From: Bradyrhizobium sp. 1
GTDB taxonomy: Bacteria; Pseudomonadota; Alphaproteobacteria; Rhizobiales; Xanthobacteraceae
Direction: 5' to 3'
DNA: 64,000 nucleotides
Assembly: GCF_023073315.1 (NCBI RefSeq)
Contig: NZ_JADPJH010000026.1
Coordinates: forward strand, 31,077 to 95,076
Positions 26,604 to 35,391 of the stretch are shown here, piece after piece. Under the pieces are notes generated by a model. The model ran no database searches and was not told where the DNA came from. It saw only the letters and a list, made by a program, of their open reading frames with translations. Numbering within the stretch: the stretch's first letter is position 1; each line of letters starts with the position of its first letter. Made by a program: the position numbers and the translations under genes.

Positions 26604-27623
26604 TTACGTCGTGGCAGGCTTCTCGCTGTCGAGATGCGCCATCTGCTCGGCTGCGTAACGCGTGCCGGCGGCGACATCGCGCGGGAAGGCTTTTGCTAGC
26701 GCCGCAAGATGAGCCTGCGTCAGCGTCACCTTGGTCGCGCCAAGCGCTTCGCTGAGACGGGTGCGAGTGCGCGCGCCGACCAGCGGCACGATCGCTTGGC
26801 CGTACTCTTGGCCCTGCGCCGCCACCCAGGCGATGGCGACTTGCGCCGGCGTGACGCCAATCTCGGTCGCGATGGCGCGCAGCTGCTCCACCAGCGCGAG
26901 GTTGGCGTCGAGATTTGTGCCCTGGAAGCGCGGCGTCATCAGCCGGTAGTCGCGGCCGGTCTTGCCGCTGTCTTTCGACCAATGGCCGCTGATCAGGCCG
27001 CGCGCGAGCACGCCGTAAGCGGTGATGCCGATGCCGAGCTCGCGGCAGGTCTTGAGGATATCGCGTTCGATGCCGCGCTCGATCAGCGAATATTCGATCT
27101 GGAGATCGGCGATCGGATGCACGGCGTGCGCGCGGCGGATGGTGTCGGAGCCGACCTCGGACAGGCCGATATGCCTGATGTAGCCGGCCTTCACGAGGTC
27201 GGCGAGGCCGCCGATGGTCTCCTCGATGGGAATGGACGGATCGAGCCGCGCCGGCCGGTAAACGTCGAGATAGTCGGTGCCGAGCCGTTGCAGCGAATAG
27301 GCGAGGAAGTTCTTGGTCGCGGCGGGCCTTGTGTCCATGCCGATGAAGTCGCCGGCAGGGCCTCGCAGCGCGCCGTACTTCACGCTGATCTGCACCTTTT
27401 CGCGCGGCACTTCCTTCAGAGCCTCGCGCACCAGCATCTCGTTGTGACCCATGGCGTAGAAATCGCCGGTGTCGAGCAGCGTGATGCCGGCATCGAGCGC
27501 CGCATGAATCGTGGCGATGCTCTCGCCGCGGTCGGCGGGACCGTAGACCTCGGACATGCCCATGCAGCCGAGGCCGAGGGCTGAGACATTGGGGCCGGTT
27601 GAACCGAGTTTGCGCTGTTCCAT
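26604..27623 (-). CDS. Aldo/keto reductase
   Basis: 339 residues. Opening GSTGPNVSALGLGCMGMSEVYG and the catalytic LLDTGDFYAMG (Asp, Tyr) and ISVKYGA (Lys) are clear. At the usual DLYYQHR site, which carries the tetrad His, this protein has DVYRPARLD, so the His is missing. It is an NADPH-dependent oxidoreductase of unknown substrate, cytoplasmic. The divergent LysR gene across a 120-nt gap is its likely regulator. Confidence 0.92.
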   Translation of the reverse strand: MEQRKLGSTGPNVSALGLGCMGMSEVYGPADRGESIATIHAALDAGITLLDTGDFYAMGHNEMLVREALKEVPREKVQISVKYGALRGPAGDFIGMDTRPAATKNFLAYSLQRLGTDYLDVYRPARLDPSIPIEETIGGLADLVKAGYIRHIGLSEVGSDTIRRAHAVHPIADLQIEYSLIERGIERDILKTCRELGIGITAYGVLARGLISGHWSKDSGKTGRDYRLMTPRFQGTNLDANLALVEQLRAIATEIGVTPAQVAIAWVAAQGQEYGQAIVPLVGARTRTRLSEALGATKVTLTQAHLAALAKAFPRDVAAGTRYAAEQMAHLDSEKPATT

Positions 27624-27743
27624 GATGGGTCTCCTCGAAAAGGCGGCAGGCTGATTTCGCCGCGTGACGAGGCCAGATATGCGCCCGGCCGATTACGCCG
27701 ATAAGCTGGACAATCTAGAATGGCTTGTTCACATTAGCGAACA

Positions 27744-28655
27744 ATGGCTGATCCCGACCTGCGCGATCTCGACGTGTTCGTGGCTGTCGCCCGCACCCGC
27801 AATTTCCGGCGTGCGGCGGTCGAAATCCGCGTGTCGGTGTCGAGCCTTAGCCAGAGGCTACGGGACCTGGAGGAGCGCCTCGGCGTCCGCCTGATGAACC
27901 GCACCACCCGCAGCGTCGCGCTGACCGAGGCGGGCGAGCTGCTGCTGTCGCGCGTGGCGCCGGCCCTGCGCGATGTCGGCGATGCCCTGGATCAGGTCCG
28001 GGGCCTGCGCGAGGTCGCCTCCGGCCGGCTGCGCATCAACGCGCCGCCGCCGGCGGTCGATCTGGTGCTGGCGCCGATGGTCGGGCCGTTCTTGCAGGCG
28101 CATCCGCAGGTCGATCTCGACATCGTCTCCGAGAGCGGTTTCGTCGACATCGTCAGTGGCGGCTACGATGCCGGCGTGCGCTATGGCGAGCATCTCGCGC
28201 AGGACATGGTCGCGATCCCGCTCAGCGGCTCGCAGCGCTATGTCGTCGTCGCCTCGCCCGATTACATCGCGCGCCGCGGCAGGCCGAAGCATCCGAAGGA
28301 CCTGCTTGACCACGATTGCATTCGCGCCCGCTACTCAAGCGGCGTCATGCATGATTGGGAATTCGAGAAAGCTGGCCAGCTCATGAAGGTCGATCCGCCC
28401 GCAAAACTGATCTCGACCAATATGAACCTTGCCATGCACGCCGCGCTCGCCGGCGCGGGCATCTGGGCAAGCCTCGACGGCTATGTCGGCGAAGCCGTGA
28501 AATCCGGCGCGCTGGTCAGCCTGATGGAAGATTGGTGCGAGCCGTTTCCCGGCCCGTTCCTGTACTATCCAAGCCGGCGCCAGACGCCGCCTGCGCTGCG
28601 CGCCTTCATCGATTTCGTCGCGGACTGGCGCAAGCGCGAAGCGCGCAGCAAATAA
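27744..28655 (+). CDS. LysR-family transcriptional regulator
   Basis: 303 residues. The winged-helix domain (DLDVFVAVARTRNFRRAAVE ... RLGVRLMNRTTRSVALTEAG) occupies residues 1-65 and a periplasmic-binding-like effector domain follows (RLRINAPPPAVDLVLAPMV onward). The start at 27744 (MADPDLRDLD) gives the usual LysR length. It is divergent from the aldo/keto reductase, the standard arrangement for a regulator and its target. The inducer is unknown. Confidence 0.92.
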   Translation: MADPDLRDLDVFVAVARTRNFRRAAVEIRVSVSSLSQRLRDLEERLGVRLMNRTTRSVALTEAGELLLSRVAPALRDVGDALDQVRGLREVASGRLRINAPPPAVDLVLAPMVGPFLQAHPQVDLDIVSESGFVDIVSGGYDAGVRYGEHLAQDMVAIPLSGSQRYVVVASPDYIARRGRPKHPKDLLDHDCIRARYSSGVMHDWEFEKAGQLMKVDPPAKLISTNMNLAMHAALAGAGIWASLDGYVGEAVKSGALVSLMEDWCEPFPGPFLYYPSRRQTPPALRAFIDFVADWRKREARSK

Positions 28656-28658
28656 GCC

Positions 28659-29660
28659 TCAGAGCATGCTCGGCAGCACGCGATCCGGCGGCTTATGGGC
28701 GTCGAGGAAGGTGCGGATGTTGATGATCACCTTCTCGCCCATCTCGACGCGGCCTTCGATCGTGGCCGATCCCATATGCGGCAGCAGCGTCACCTTGCCG
28801 GCCTTGGCGAGCCGCACCAGCTTTGGATTCACCGCGGGCTCGTGCTCGTAGACGTCGAGGCCGGCGCCGCCGATCTCGCCGCCTTCGATCAGCTTGATCA
28901 GCGTGTCCTCGTCGGTCACTTCGCCGCGCGCGGTGTTGACGATGTAGGCGTCCTTGCGGATCAGCTTCAGCCGCCGCGCCGAGAGCAGATGATAGGTGGC
29001 GGGCGTGTGCGGACAGTTGACGGAGATGATGTCCATCCGCGCCAGCATCTGGTCGAGGCTTTCCCAATAGGTCGCGCCAAGCTCCTCGGCGATCTTCGGC
29101 GCGACGGGTCGGCGGTTGTGATAGTGGATCTGCAGGCCGAAGGCGCGGGCGCGGCGTGCCACCGCTTGGCCGATCCGGCCCATGCCGATGATGCCGAGAC
29201 GTTTTCCGCCGATGCGATGGCCAAGCATCCAGGTCGGCGACCAGCCGGGCCACGGCTTTCCTTCAGTGAGAATGGAGGCGCCTTCGATCATCCGGCGCGG
29301 CACGGCCAGGATCAGCGCCATGGTCATGTCGGCGGTGTCTTCGGTCAGGACCTTTGGCGTGTTGGTGACGGTAATGCCGCGGGCATGCGCGGCCTCGACG
29401 TCGATATTGTCGACGCCATTACCGAAATTCGCGATCAGCTTCAGCTTGCAGTCGGGCTGGTTGACGATGTCGGCACTGATGTGATCGGTGACGGTCGGAA
29501 CCAGGATGTCGGCAGTGCACGCGGCTTCCGCGATCTGCTCGGCCGACATCGGTATGTCCTCGAGATTGATCCGCGCGTCGAACAGCTCGCGCATCCGGGT
29601 CTCGATCGAGTCCGGCAGCTTGCGCGTCACCACGACGAGGGGCTTTTTCTTCACCGACAT
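28659..29660 (-). CDS. D-isomer-specific 2-hydroxyacid dehydrogenase (glyoxylate/hydroxypyruvate reductase type)
   Basis: 333 residues. The Rossmann motif is GMGRIGQAVARRARAFG. The catalytic residues are the Arg of NTARGEVTDEDTL, the Glu of YEHEP and the His of LLPHMGSAT. The family reduces glyoxylate or hydroxypyruvate with NAD(P)H; the precise substrate is not fixed by sequence. It ends 3 nt beyond the LysR gene stop, so the two are convergent. Confidence 0.92.
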   Translation of the reverse strand: MSVKKKPLVVVTRKLPDSIETRMRELFDARINLEDIPMSAEQIAEAACTADILVPTVTDHISADIVNQPDCKLKLIANFGNGVDNIDVEAAHARGITVTNTPKVLTEDTADMTMALILAVPRRMIEGASILTEGKPWPGWSPTWMLGHRIGGKRLGIIGMGRIGQAVARRARAFGLQIHYHNRRPVAPKIAEELGATYWESLDQMLARMDIISVNCPHTPATYHLLSARRLKLIRKDAYIVNTARGEVTDEDTLIKLIEGGEIGGAGLDVYEHEPAVNPKLVRLAKAGKVTLLPHMGSATIEGRVEMGEKVIINIRTFLDAHKPPDRVLPSML

Positions 29661-29997
29661 GTCCTGCCCTCATGAGGCATTGCAGGCCGCCTCTGTCGCC
29701 AAAGGCCGGCCGTTGAGGCCTCATTAACCCGGTTGTTCGACACTGCCTTTTGCCGTGTCGTCCCCGGCGTTTCCTTCAAGCTCTCCCGACATTTCCGGCC
29801 GGAAAATCGGGGCAAACTGGTCGTTCAGATGTCCGTCCTCTCTAGCAGAAGGCCGGGCCAAGACAAGAACCACGGGTTTGGCTTGTAGATCCGGCTTCGG
29901 GAACACCCGCGTGGGGCGGGCTGGGGTTGCACGGCAGGTATTGGAATTCGGGGTGAGGATCTGGCTGAGGCCTGGGTCCTCGACAGGAGACGGATTG
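29661..29997. other. Divergent intergenic region, no gene seen
   Basis: 337 nt between the dehydrogenase and the SH3 gene, which diverge. It contains the palindrome TGAGGCCTCA (29714-29723) and a small hairpin with CGACAC/GTGTCG arms (29738-29760). An open frame on the plus strand from 29755 joins the SH3 gene but encodes no recognisable sequence. Promoters for both genes are expected here but no clear -35/-10 pair was found. Confidence 0.5.
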
Positions 29998-30528
29998 ATG
30001 GCGTTGGGGCGGTTTTGTTCGGTGATGGCGCTCGTTTGTACCTGGTTGGGCGCCTCGGTCGGCCCCTCGCATTCGGCCAAGGACAGCACCCCCCAGACCG
30101 CCAGCGGCCTTCCGGTGCCGCGCTATGTCAGCCTCAAATCGGATCATGTGAACGTCCGCGCCGGCCCGACCAAGGACAATGACGTGGCCTGGGTCTACAC
30201 CCGTTCCGGCCTGCCGGTCGAAATCACCGCCGAGTTCGAGAACTGGCGCCGGGTGCGCGATTCCGAAGGCGCCGAGGGCTGGGTCTATCATTCGCTGCTG
30301 TCCGGCCGCCGCACCGCGGTCGTCACCATGAAGCACAAGGACGATCTTGCGCCGATCTATGACCGGGCTGACGCCGAGAGCGCGATTGCGGCAAAGCTCC
30401 AGGTCGGCGTCGTCACGCAGGTCAAGAAGTGCACTGCAAACTGGTGCCGCGTCAGCGGCAACGGTTTTGACGGCTGGATCCAGCAGGAACGCCTCTGGGG
30501 CGTCTACTCGGACGAGCAGGTCAACTGA
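29998..30528 (+). CDS. Exported SH3-domain protein
   Basis: 176 residues from the ATG at 29998, with CAGGAGACG as ribosome site. A signal peptide (ALGRFCSVMALVCTWLGA) is followed by two bacterial SH3-like modules: YVSLKSDHVNVRAGPTKDND ... WVYTRSGLPVEI, and later YDRADAESAIAAKLQVGVVT with WCRVSGNGFDGWI. The family usually binds cell-wall peptides in the periplasm. The function of this member is unknown. Confidence 0.88.
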   Translation: MALGRFCSVMALVCTWLGASVGPSHSAKDSTPQTASGLPVPRYVSLKSDHVNVRAGPTKDNDVAWVYTRSGLPVEITAEFENWRRVRDSEGAEGWVYHSLLSGRRTAVVTMKHKDDLAPIYDRADAESAIAAKLQVGVVTQVKKCTANWCRVSGNGFDGWIQQERLWGVYSDEQVN

Positions 30529-30560
30529 CGCGCAGCGTCGAATGACCGCCTGAAACGACA

Positions 30561-30582
30561 ATGGCCGGGAAATCCCGGCCAT
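30561..30582. terminator. Hairpin between the SH3 gene and irr
   Basis: Perfect 10-bp stem ATGGCCGGGA / TCCCGGCCAT with a 2-nt spacer between convergent genes. It lacks a T-run on either side, so it is probably an mRNA 3'-end stabiliser or a weak bidirectional terminator. Confidence 0.55.
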
Positions 30583-30611
30583 GACGATCAAATCAGCGAT
30601 GTAAGACGATC

Positions 30612-31103
30612 TCAGCGCTTCTTGCGCAGGCGCACGACCATGTCGATGCGGGCGATCTCGTAACCCTCCGGCACCTCCGGCATCTTGGACAGCGCCAGAT
30701 GCGGATCCTCGATGTCGACCAGCTCGTGGCTATTCTCGAGGTAGTAGTGGTGGTGGGTGGTGACGTTGGTGTCGAAATAAGTCTTGGTGCCGTCGACACT
30801 GACCTGCCGCAGCAGGCCGGCGTCGGTCAGCTGGTTCAGCGTGTTGTAGACGGTCGCCAGCGACACCGGCACCTTGGCGAGCGTGGCTTCCTCATAGAGC
30901 ATTTCAGCAGTGAGGTGGCGCGCACCCTTGCCGAACAGCAGCCAGCCAAGCGCCATGCGCTGACGGGTCGGGCGGAGGCCTGCGGACTGCAGCATTTCGT
31001 TGACGTCGTGCCACGGGCAGCCGGTCAAAGCCGGCTGGCGGCCGGACAGGAGGGCCGCAGTATGGGCGTCGTCGTCGTGATGATGCGCTGTATTCTCGCT
31101 CAT
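30612..31103 (-). CDS. irr: Iron response regulator Irr
   Basis: 163 residues, the length reported for Bradyrhizobium Irr. It is a Fur-superfamily repressor/activator controlling haem synthesis and iron uptake under iron limitation, and is degraded when haem binds. The haem regulatory motif GCPWHDV puts Cys29-Pro30 in place and His117-119 (TTHHHYY) form the second haem site. The winged-helix domain starts near LRPTRQRMAL. An N-terminal His-rich stretch (HHHDDDAH) precedes it. irr diverges from fabA. Confidence 0.97.
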   Translation of the reverse strand: MSENTAHHHDDDAHTAALLSGRQPALTGCPWHDVNEMLQSAGLRPTRQRMALGWLLFGKGARHLTAEMLYEEATLAKVPVSLATVYNTLNQLTDAGLLRQVSVDGTKTYFDTNVTTHHHYYLENSHELVDIEDPHLALSKMPEVPEGYEIARIDMVVRLRKKR

Positions 31104-31142
31104 TTCCAGATTTCGGCACGCGTGGACACTGTATCTACCTGC

Positions 31143-31171
31143 AATATATGGACAGATAGATGCAGATGCAA
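31143..31171 (-). promoter_or_regulatory. Candidate irr promoter with direct-repeat hexamers
   Basis: On the minus strand a TTGCAT -35 and TATATT -10 are separated by 17 nt, about 40 nt upstream of the irr start. Two perfect TGCATC hexamers and a third imperfect one (TATCTG) run through 31153-31170, over the -35 and spacer. From memory, Fur control of B. japonicum irr was reported to involve direct-repeat hexamers of this kind. Confidence 0.6.
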
Positions 31172-31457
31172 GTTTCTCGCAACTAGAGAGGTTCTAATCA
31201 GACTTGGAACCGTGCGATCGTCCTGTCATTTTACCTTCATGAGATCACTTTGCCACCCGAAAAGGCCTGTGTTAGAGAGCGCGCGGTTCCGCTTAGCGGA
31301 TTTTGGCGCAGGCGGGCATTGAGGCCCGGCCGCAGTCCATCCGAGCTCTGGGCATTCGCGCCTGCTGACGACGGCAATTGGCATTGCTTTCCGACCGGAA
31401 CGGGACCCATTTTTGCCAGAAACGCCGCTCAATCGGGGTTAGAACAGAGGCTTCCGC
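31172..31457. other. irr-fabA intergenic region
   Basis: No gene seen. An imperfect dyad on the minus strand, TTAGAACCTCTCTAG (31183-31197), resembles iron-control elements bound by Irr but is not a full match. The fabA promoter must lie in this stretch; no clear -35/-10 pair was recognised. Confidence 0.35.
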
Positions 31458-31979
31458 ATGCTGAACAGGCGAAACGGCTACGAATACGAAGATCTACTGG
31501 CTTGCGGCCGTGGCGAGATGTTCGGCCCGGGCAATGCCCAATTGCCGCTGCCGCCGATGCTCATGTTCGACCGCATCGCGGAAATCAGCGAGACTGGCGG
31601 CGAGTACGGCAAGGGCGTGGTGCGGGCCGAGCTCGACGTGAAGCCCGACCTTTGGTTCTTCGGCTGCCACTTCAAGAACGATCCGGTGATGCCTGGCTGC
31701 CTCGGCCTCGATGCGCTCTGGCAAATGGTCGGCTTTTATCTCGGCTGGACCGGGGGCGAAGGTCGTGGCCGCGCGCTTGGCCTGAACGAATTGAAGTTCA
31801 GCGGCCAGGTGCTGCCCGAGGCCCGCAAGGTTGTGTACAACGTCGATATCAAGCGCGTGATGCGTTCAAAGCTGGTGCTCGGCATCGCCGACGGATGGCT
31901 TTCGGTCGATGACCAGATTATCTATCGCGCCAAGGATCTGAAGGTCGGCCTGTTCAAACAGGGCACGAGCCTGAGCTAA
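31458..31979 (+). CDS. fabA: 3-hydroxydecanoyl-ACP dehydratase/isomerase FabA
   Basis: 173 residues. It makes trans-2- and cis-3-decenoyl-ACP, the branch point of anaerobic unsaturated fatty acid synthesis. Signature segments are LLACGRGEMFGPGNAQLP and FFGCHFKNDPVMPGCLGLDA with the active-site His, followed by QMVGFYLGW. It starts the fabA-fabB-fabI run, all on the plus strand, so FabA and FabB together supply the unsaturated acyl chains. Confidence 0.97.
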   Translation: MLNRRNGYEYEDLLACGRGEMFGPGNAQLPLPPMLMFDRIAEISETGGEYGKGVVRAELDVKPDLWFFGCHFKNDPVMPGCLGLDALWQMVGFYLGWTGGEGRGRALGLNELKFSGQVLPEARKVVYNVDIKRVMRSKLVLGIADGWLSVDDQIIYRAKDLKVGLFKQGTSLS

Positions 31980-32020
31980 CGCGCATCACCAAGAAAGACA
32001 ACGATTTAGGCGAGGCTGTC

Positions 32021-33244
32021 ATGAGGCGGGTTGTGGTCACCGGGATGGGCATCGTCTCGTCCATCGGAAACAACACCCAGGAGGTGCTTGCAAGCCTTCA
32101 CGAGGCGAAGTCGGGCATTTCTCGGGCTGAGAAATATGCCGAGCTCGGCTTCCGGTCGCAGGTGCAGGGTGCGCCGACGATCGATCCTGCGACGGTTGTC
32201 GACCGGCGTGCGATGCGCTTCCTCGGCCAGGGTGCCGGCTGGAATCACATCGCGATGGAGCAGGCGATCCAGGACTCTGGCTTGTCGCCCGAAGACGTCT
32301 CCAACATCCGCACCGGCATCATCATGGGCTCCGGCGGACCGTCCGCCCGCACCATCGTCGAAGCCGCCGACATCACCCGCACCAAGGGGCCGAAGCGCGT
32401 CGGGCCGTTTGCAGTGCCGAAGGCGATGTCGTCCACGGCCTCCGCAACGCTTGCGACCTGGTTCAAGATCAAGGGCGTCAACTATTCGATCTCCTCGGCT
32501 TGCGCGACCTCGAACCACTGCGTCGGCAACGCCTATGAGACGATCCAGATCGGCAAGCAGGACATCATCTTCGCCGGCGGCTGCGAGGAGCTCGACTGGT
32601 CGCTGTCGGTGCTGTTCGACGCCATGGGCGCGATGTCCTCGAAATACAACGACACGCCCGCCACCGCCTCGCGTCCCTACGACGTCAACCGCGACGGTTT
32701 TGTCATCGCCGGCGGCGCGGGAGTCCTCGTGCTGGAAGAGCTCGAGCACGCCAAGGCGCGCGGCGCGCGCATTTACGGTGAGATCGTCGGCTACGGCGCG
32801 ACGTCGGACGGCTACGACATGGTCGCACCGTCAGGTGAAGGCGCCGAGCGCTGCATGCGCATGGCGATGTCGACGGTGAAAACCAAGGTCGACTACATCA
32901 ACCCGCACGCGACCTCGACGCCGGCCGGCGATCCGCCGGAGATCGACGCGCTGCGACGCGTGTTTGGAAACGGTGAGAAATGCCCGCCGATCTCGGCGAC
33001 CAAGGCGCTGACCGGCCACTCGCTCGGCGCCACCGGCGTGCAGGAGGCGATCTACTCGCTGCTGATGATGAACAACGGCTTCATCTGCGAGAGCGCGCAC
33101 ATCCAGGAGCTCGACCCCGCGTTCGCTGACATGCCGATCGTGCGCAAGCGCATCGACAACGTCAAAATCGGCACCGTGCTGTCGAACTCCTTCGGCTTCG
33201 GCGGCACCAACGCCACGCTGGTGTTCAGCCGGCTGGATGTGTGA
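32021..33244 (+). CDS. fabB: 3-oxoacyl-ACP synthase I FabB
   Basis: 407 residues, ketoacyl synthase that extends cis-3-decenoyl-ACP. Catalytic residues are Cys161 (SSACATSNHC), the His of NPHATSTPAGD and the His of TKALTGHSLGATG. The C-terminal NSFGFGGTNATLVF loop is standard. It lies 41 nt after fabA, and is separated from fabI by a palindromic repeat. Confidence 0.97.
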   Translation: MRRVVVTGMGIVSSIGNNTQEVLASLHEAKSGISRAEKYAELGFRSQVQGAPTIDPATVVDRRAMRFLGQGAGWNHIAMEQAIQDSGLSPEDVSNIRTGIIMGSGGPSARTIVEAADITRTKGPKRVGPFAVPKAMSSTASATLATWFKIKGVNYSISSACATSNHCVGNAYETIQIGKQDIIFAGGCEELDWSLSVLFDAMGAMSSKYNDTPATASRPYDVNRDGFVIAGGAGVLVLEELEHAKARGARIYGEIVGYGATSDGYDMVAPSGEGAERCMRMAMSTVKTKVDYINPHATSTPAGDPPEIDALRRVFGNGEKCPPISATKALTGHSLGATGVQEAIYSLLMMNNGFICESAHIQELDPAFADMPIVRKRIDNVKIGTVLSNSFGFGGTNATLVFSRLDV

Positions 33245-33270
33245 CGTTCTCGCGGACTGTTGATTTTCTT

Positions 33271-33344
33271 GTCATGGCCGGGCTTGTCCCGGCCATCCAC
33301 GTCTTAGGCGCGTGGATCGAAGAACGTGGAAGCCCGGGCATGAC
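33271..33344. repeat. Nested palindromic repeat between fabB and fabI
   Basis: Outer arms GTCATGGCCGGGCT and AGCCCGGGCATGAC complement with one mismatch. Inside is a hairpin with arms ATGGCCGGG/CCCGGCCAT around TTGT. It is a different family from the copies at 1735, 9796 and 24181. It lies inside the likely fab operon and could modulate read-through into fabI. Confidence 0.65.
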
Positions 33345-33367
33345 GGAGAGTGGAGAGTAATTGCGAG

Positions 33368-34168
33368 ATGGAAGGTTTGATGAAAGGCAAGCGCGGTCTG
33401 ATCATGGGCATCGCCAATGATCATTCGATCGCCTGGGGCATGGCGAAGGCGCTGCATGCCCATGGCGCCGAGCTTGCCTTCACCTTCCAGGGCGAGGCCC
33501 TCGGCAAGCGCGTCAAGCCGCTGGCGGAATCACTTGGCGTGGACCTGGTGCTGCCCTGCGACGTCGAGGACATCGCCAGTGTCGATGCCACCTTCGATGC
33601 GCTCCGCGAAAAATGGGGCAAGCTCGATTTCGTCATCCACGCGATCGGCTTTGCCGACAAGAACGAGCTGAAGGGCCGCTACGCCGACACCAGCCGCGAA
33701 AATTTTTCCCGCACGATGGTGATCTCCTGCTTCTCCTTCACGGAGGTCGCAAAGCGCGCCGCCGAGCTGATGACCGAGGGCGGCAGCATGATCACGCTGA
33801 CCTTCGGCGCCTCGGAGCGCGCGATGCCGAATTACAATGTGATGGGCGTGGCCAAGGCAGCGCTGGAAGCCTCGGTGCGCTATCTCGCCTCCGACTTCGG
33901 ACCGCGCGGCATCCGCGTCAACGCGATCTCCGCAGGTCCCATCCGCACGCTTGCCGGCTCCGGCATCGGCGAGGCGCGCGCGATGTTCGCCTTCATGCAA
34001 AAGCATTCGCCGCTCCGCCGCGGCGTCACGCTCGACGAGCTCGGTGGCTCCGCGTTGTATCTGTTGTCGGACCTCTCCGGCGGCGTGACCGGCGAAATCC
34101 ATTATGTCGATTCAGGCTACAACACCGTTTTGATGCCGCGGCCGGACGATCTGAAGATGCCGGACTAG
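33368..34168 (+). CDS. fabI: Enoyl-ACP reductase (NADH) FabI
   Basis: 266 residues from the ATG at 33368 (MEGLMKGKRGLIMG); a frame to 33350 exists but adds only six residues. It is the last reductase of the fatty acid elongation cycle. GIANDHSIAWG binds NADH and NYNVMGVAKAALEA contains the Tyr and Lys of the active site. Its TAG stop is part of the left 20-bp inverted repeat that bounds the adjacent element. Confidence 0.96.
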   Translation: MEGLMKGKRGLIMGIANDHSIAWGMAKALHAHGAELAFTFQGEALGKRVKPLAESLGVDLVLPCDVEDIASVDATFDALREKWGKLDFVIHAIGFADKNELKGRYADTSRENFSRTMVISCFSFTEVAKRAAELMTEGGSMITLTFGASERAMPNYNVMGVAKAALEASVRYLASDFGPRGIRVNAISAGPIRTLAGSGIGEARAMFAFMQKHSPLRRGVTLDELGGSALYLLSDLSGGVTGEIHYVDSGYNTVLMPRPDDLKMPD

Positions 34169-34184
34169 GGCGTGTACTCATAAA
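34165..34184 (+). repeat. Left terminal inverted repeat
   Basis: CTAGGGCGTGTACTCATAAA; includes the fabI TAG stop (34166-34168). It is the exact reverse complement of 35392-35411. Confidence 0.9.
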
Positions 34185-34309
34185 CGTCAGCTTTCGAGGG
34201 TTAAGCGCCGTTGACGAGTGCGGCCCATCGCCTAGGTTGCGGTATCCGATACGTTGCTGAGCGAGCGCCGATCATACGTCAGGCGGCAGTCGATAGCATT
34301 GTTGCCTGA

Positions 34310-34747
34310 TCAGTCATTCGCGCCGACATCCGTAAAAAGGAAGCCCGCCGGCGTCTTGGTAAAGACGAAGATGGTCTCGCCGCAGAAGACGAAGTAATTG
34401 TCGTTGTTCTCTTGGTCGCGATCGTAGACGGCCTTGCCGCGCTGGATGCACGCGCGATTTTTCGCCGTGAACGAGATCGGATAGGTCTTGGCGTGAAATT
34501 GAGTGGCGTCGCGAATTGCGCTGTCGTTCATGAACGGCAATCGTGTCATACCGGCGACGGCGGCCGCATCGTTTGTGCTCAGCGCCGCGCGAAACTTCTC
34601 GATGAAACCATCGAATTCCTTCTGCAAGGCGGGAGAAGCGACGGCTTTTTTCGGCGGCTGGGCGACGGCTGGAGCAAGGTTCACGAAAGCGGTTGCGAGC
34701 ATAATTCTCAGCAAGAGTCCCACGGGGCGGCTCCGTCCAACGATCAA
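34310..34747 (-). CDS. Small exported hypothetical protein
   Basis: 145 residues. A hydrophobic N-terminal segment (LLLRIMLATAFVNLAPAVAQ) looks like a signal peptide. The mature part (KEFDGFIEKFRAALSTNDAAAVAG ... NYFVFCGETIFVFTKTPAGF) resembles small periplasmic DUF proteins but no family is recognised. It lies inside the 20-bp inverted-repeat element. An alternative overlapping frame (34314-34751) gives a basic, unstructured translation and is not favoured. Confidence 0.6.
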   Translation of the reverse strand: MIVGRSRPVGLLLRIMLATAFVNLAPAVAQPPKKAVASPALQKEFDGFIEKFRAALSTNDAAAVAGMTRLPFMNDSAIRDATQFHAKTYPISFTAKNRACIQRGKAVYDRDQENNDNYFVFCGETIFVFTKTPAGFLFTDVGAND

Positions 34748-35007
34748 TCAAGGTCTTCCGACCGATCCAAATCCATGGTGTTCTGTTGCGTCAAGGACTT
34801 TCTGGCTCGCCGGCGCAGCGTTAGCTCCGCACAGGCGTGGACCAACAGCATTCGCCGGAGCATACGCTGACATGTTTTGCCGCGCTCGCTTATGGCCCTT
34901 AGCCGAAGGTCAATTGAGCGCGTGTCATGTCGGCTGTCAGGGGCAAACCGAACGCCAATACAGCTTGGCACCCACTGCTGCTTTTGGCTCGCAGCGGACG
35001 TTAGCGG

Positions 35008-35220
35008 TCAGTCTTTCATGCCATCCAGACCCGGATGTTCTTTGTAGATATTGTCCTGAAGCATGGTGTCGATCCGAGCAATGATATCGCCGACCGATGT
35101 CCTCAATCTCAGAAATTCATCTGCTGGAGAAGCTTCTTTGGCGAGCGTGAGCGCTAGGGACAACTCCTCAGTGACCCGCTCTACGTGCTGTTTAAATCGT
35201 ATAGCTGATTTCGCGTCCAT
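35008..35220 (-). CDS. Short hypothetical protein, helical
   Basis: 70 residues from the ATG at 35220: MDAKSAIRFKQHVERVTEEL followed by a mostly helical, charged stretch ending GLDGMKD. The frame extends upstream to 35475 in gst-antisense sequence, which is not credible protein. Not recognised. It lies inside the inverted-repeat element, so it is probably accessory. Confidence 0.5.
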   Translation of the reverse strand: MDAKSAIRFKQHVERVTEELSLALTLAKEASPADEFLRLRTSVGDIIARIDTMLQDNIYKEHPGLDGMKD

Positions 35221-35391
35221 AGAACCATCTCGCGGGAATAGGGCCTTGCAAATGGCGGCACCCTTGGACCAAGAAGCCTTCCAAATAGTTAGAACGCTAC
35301 TGTTCCGTTGATGGTCCAAGGCGGAAGTCCTGCAACATTCCGATTTCGGGCCGCTATCAGAGGCATAGCGGACGTCAAACGGCCTCCCCGA

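Noticed and set aside
34314..34751. Alternative minus-strand frame overlapping the exported small protein
   Set aside because: Basic, low-complexity translation without a signal peptide; the 34310-34747 frame is better.
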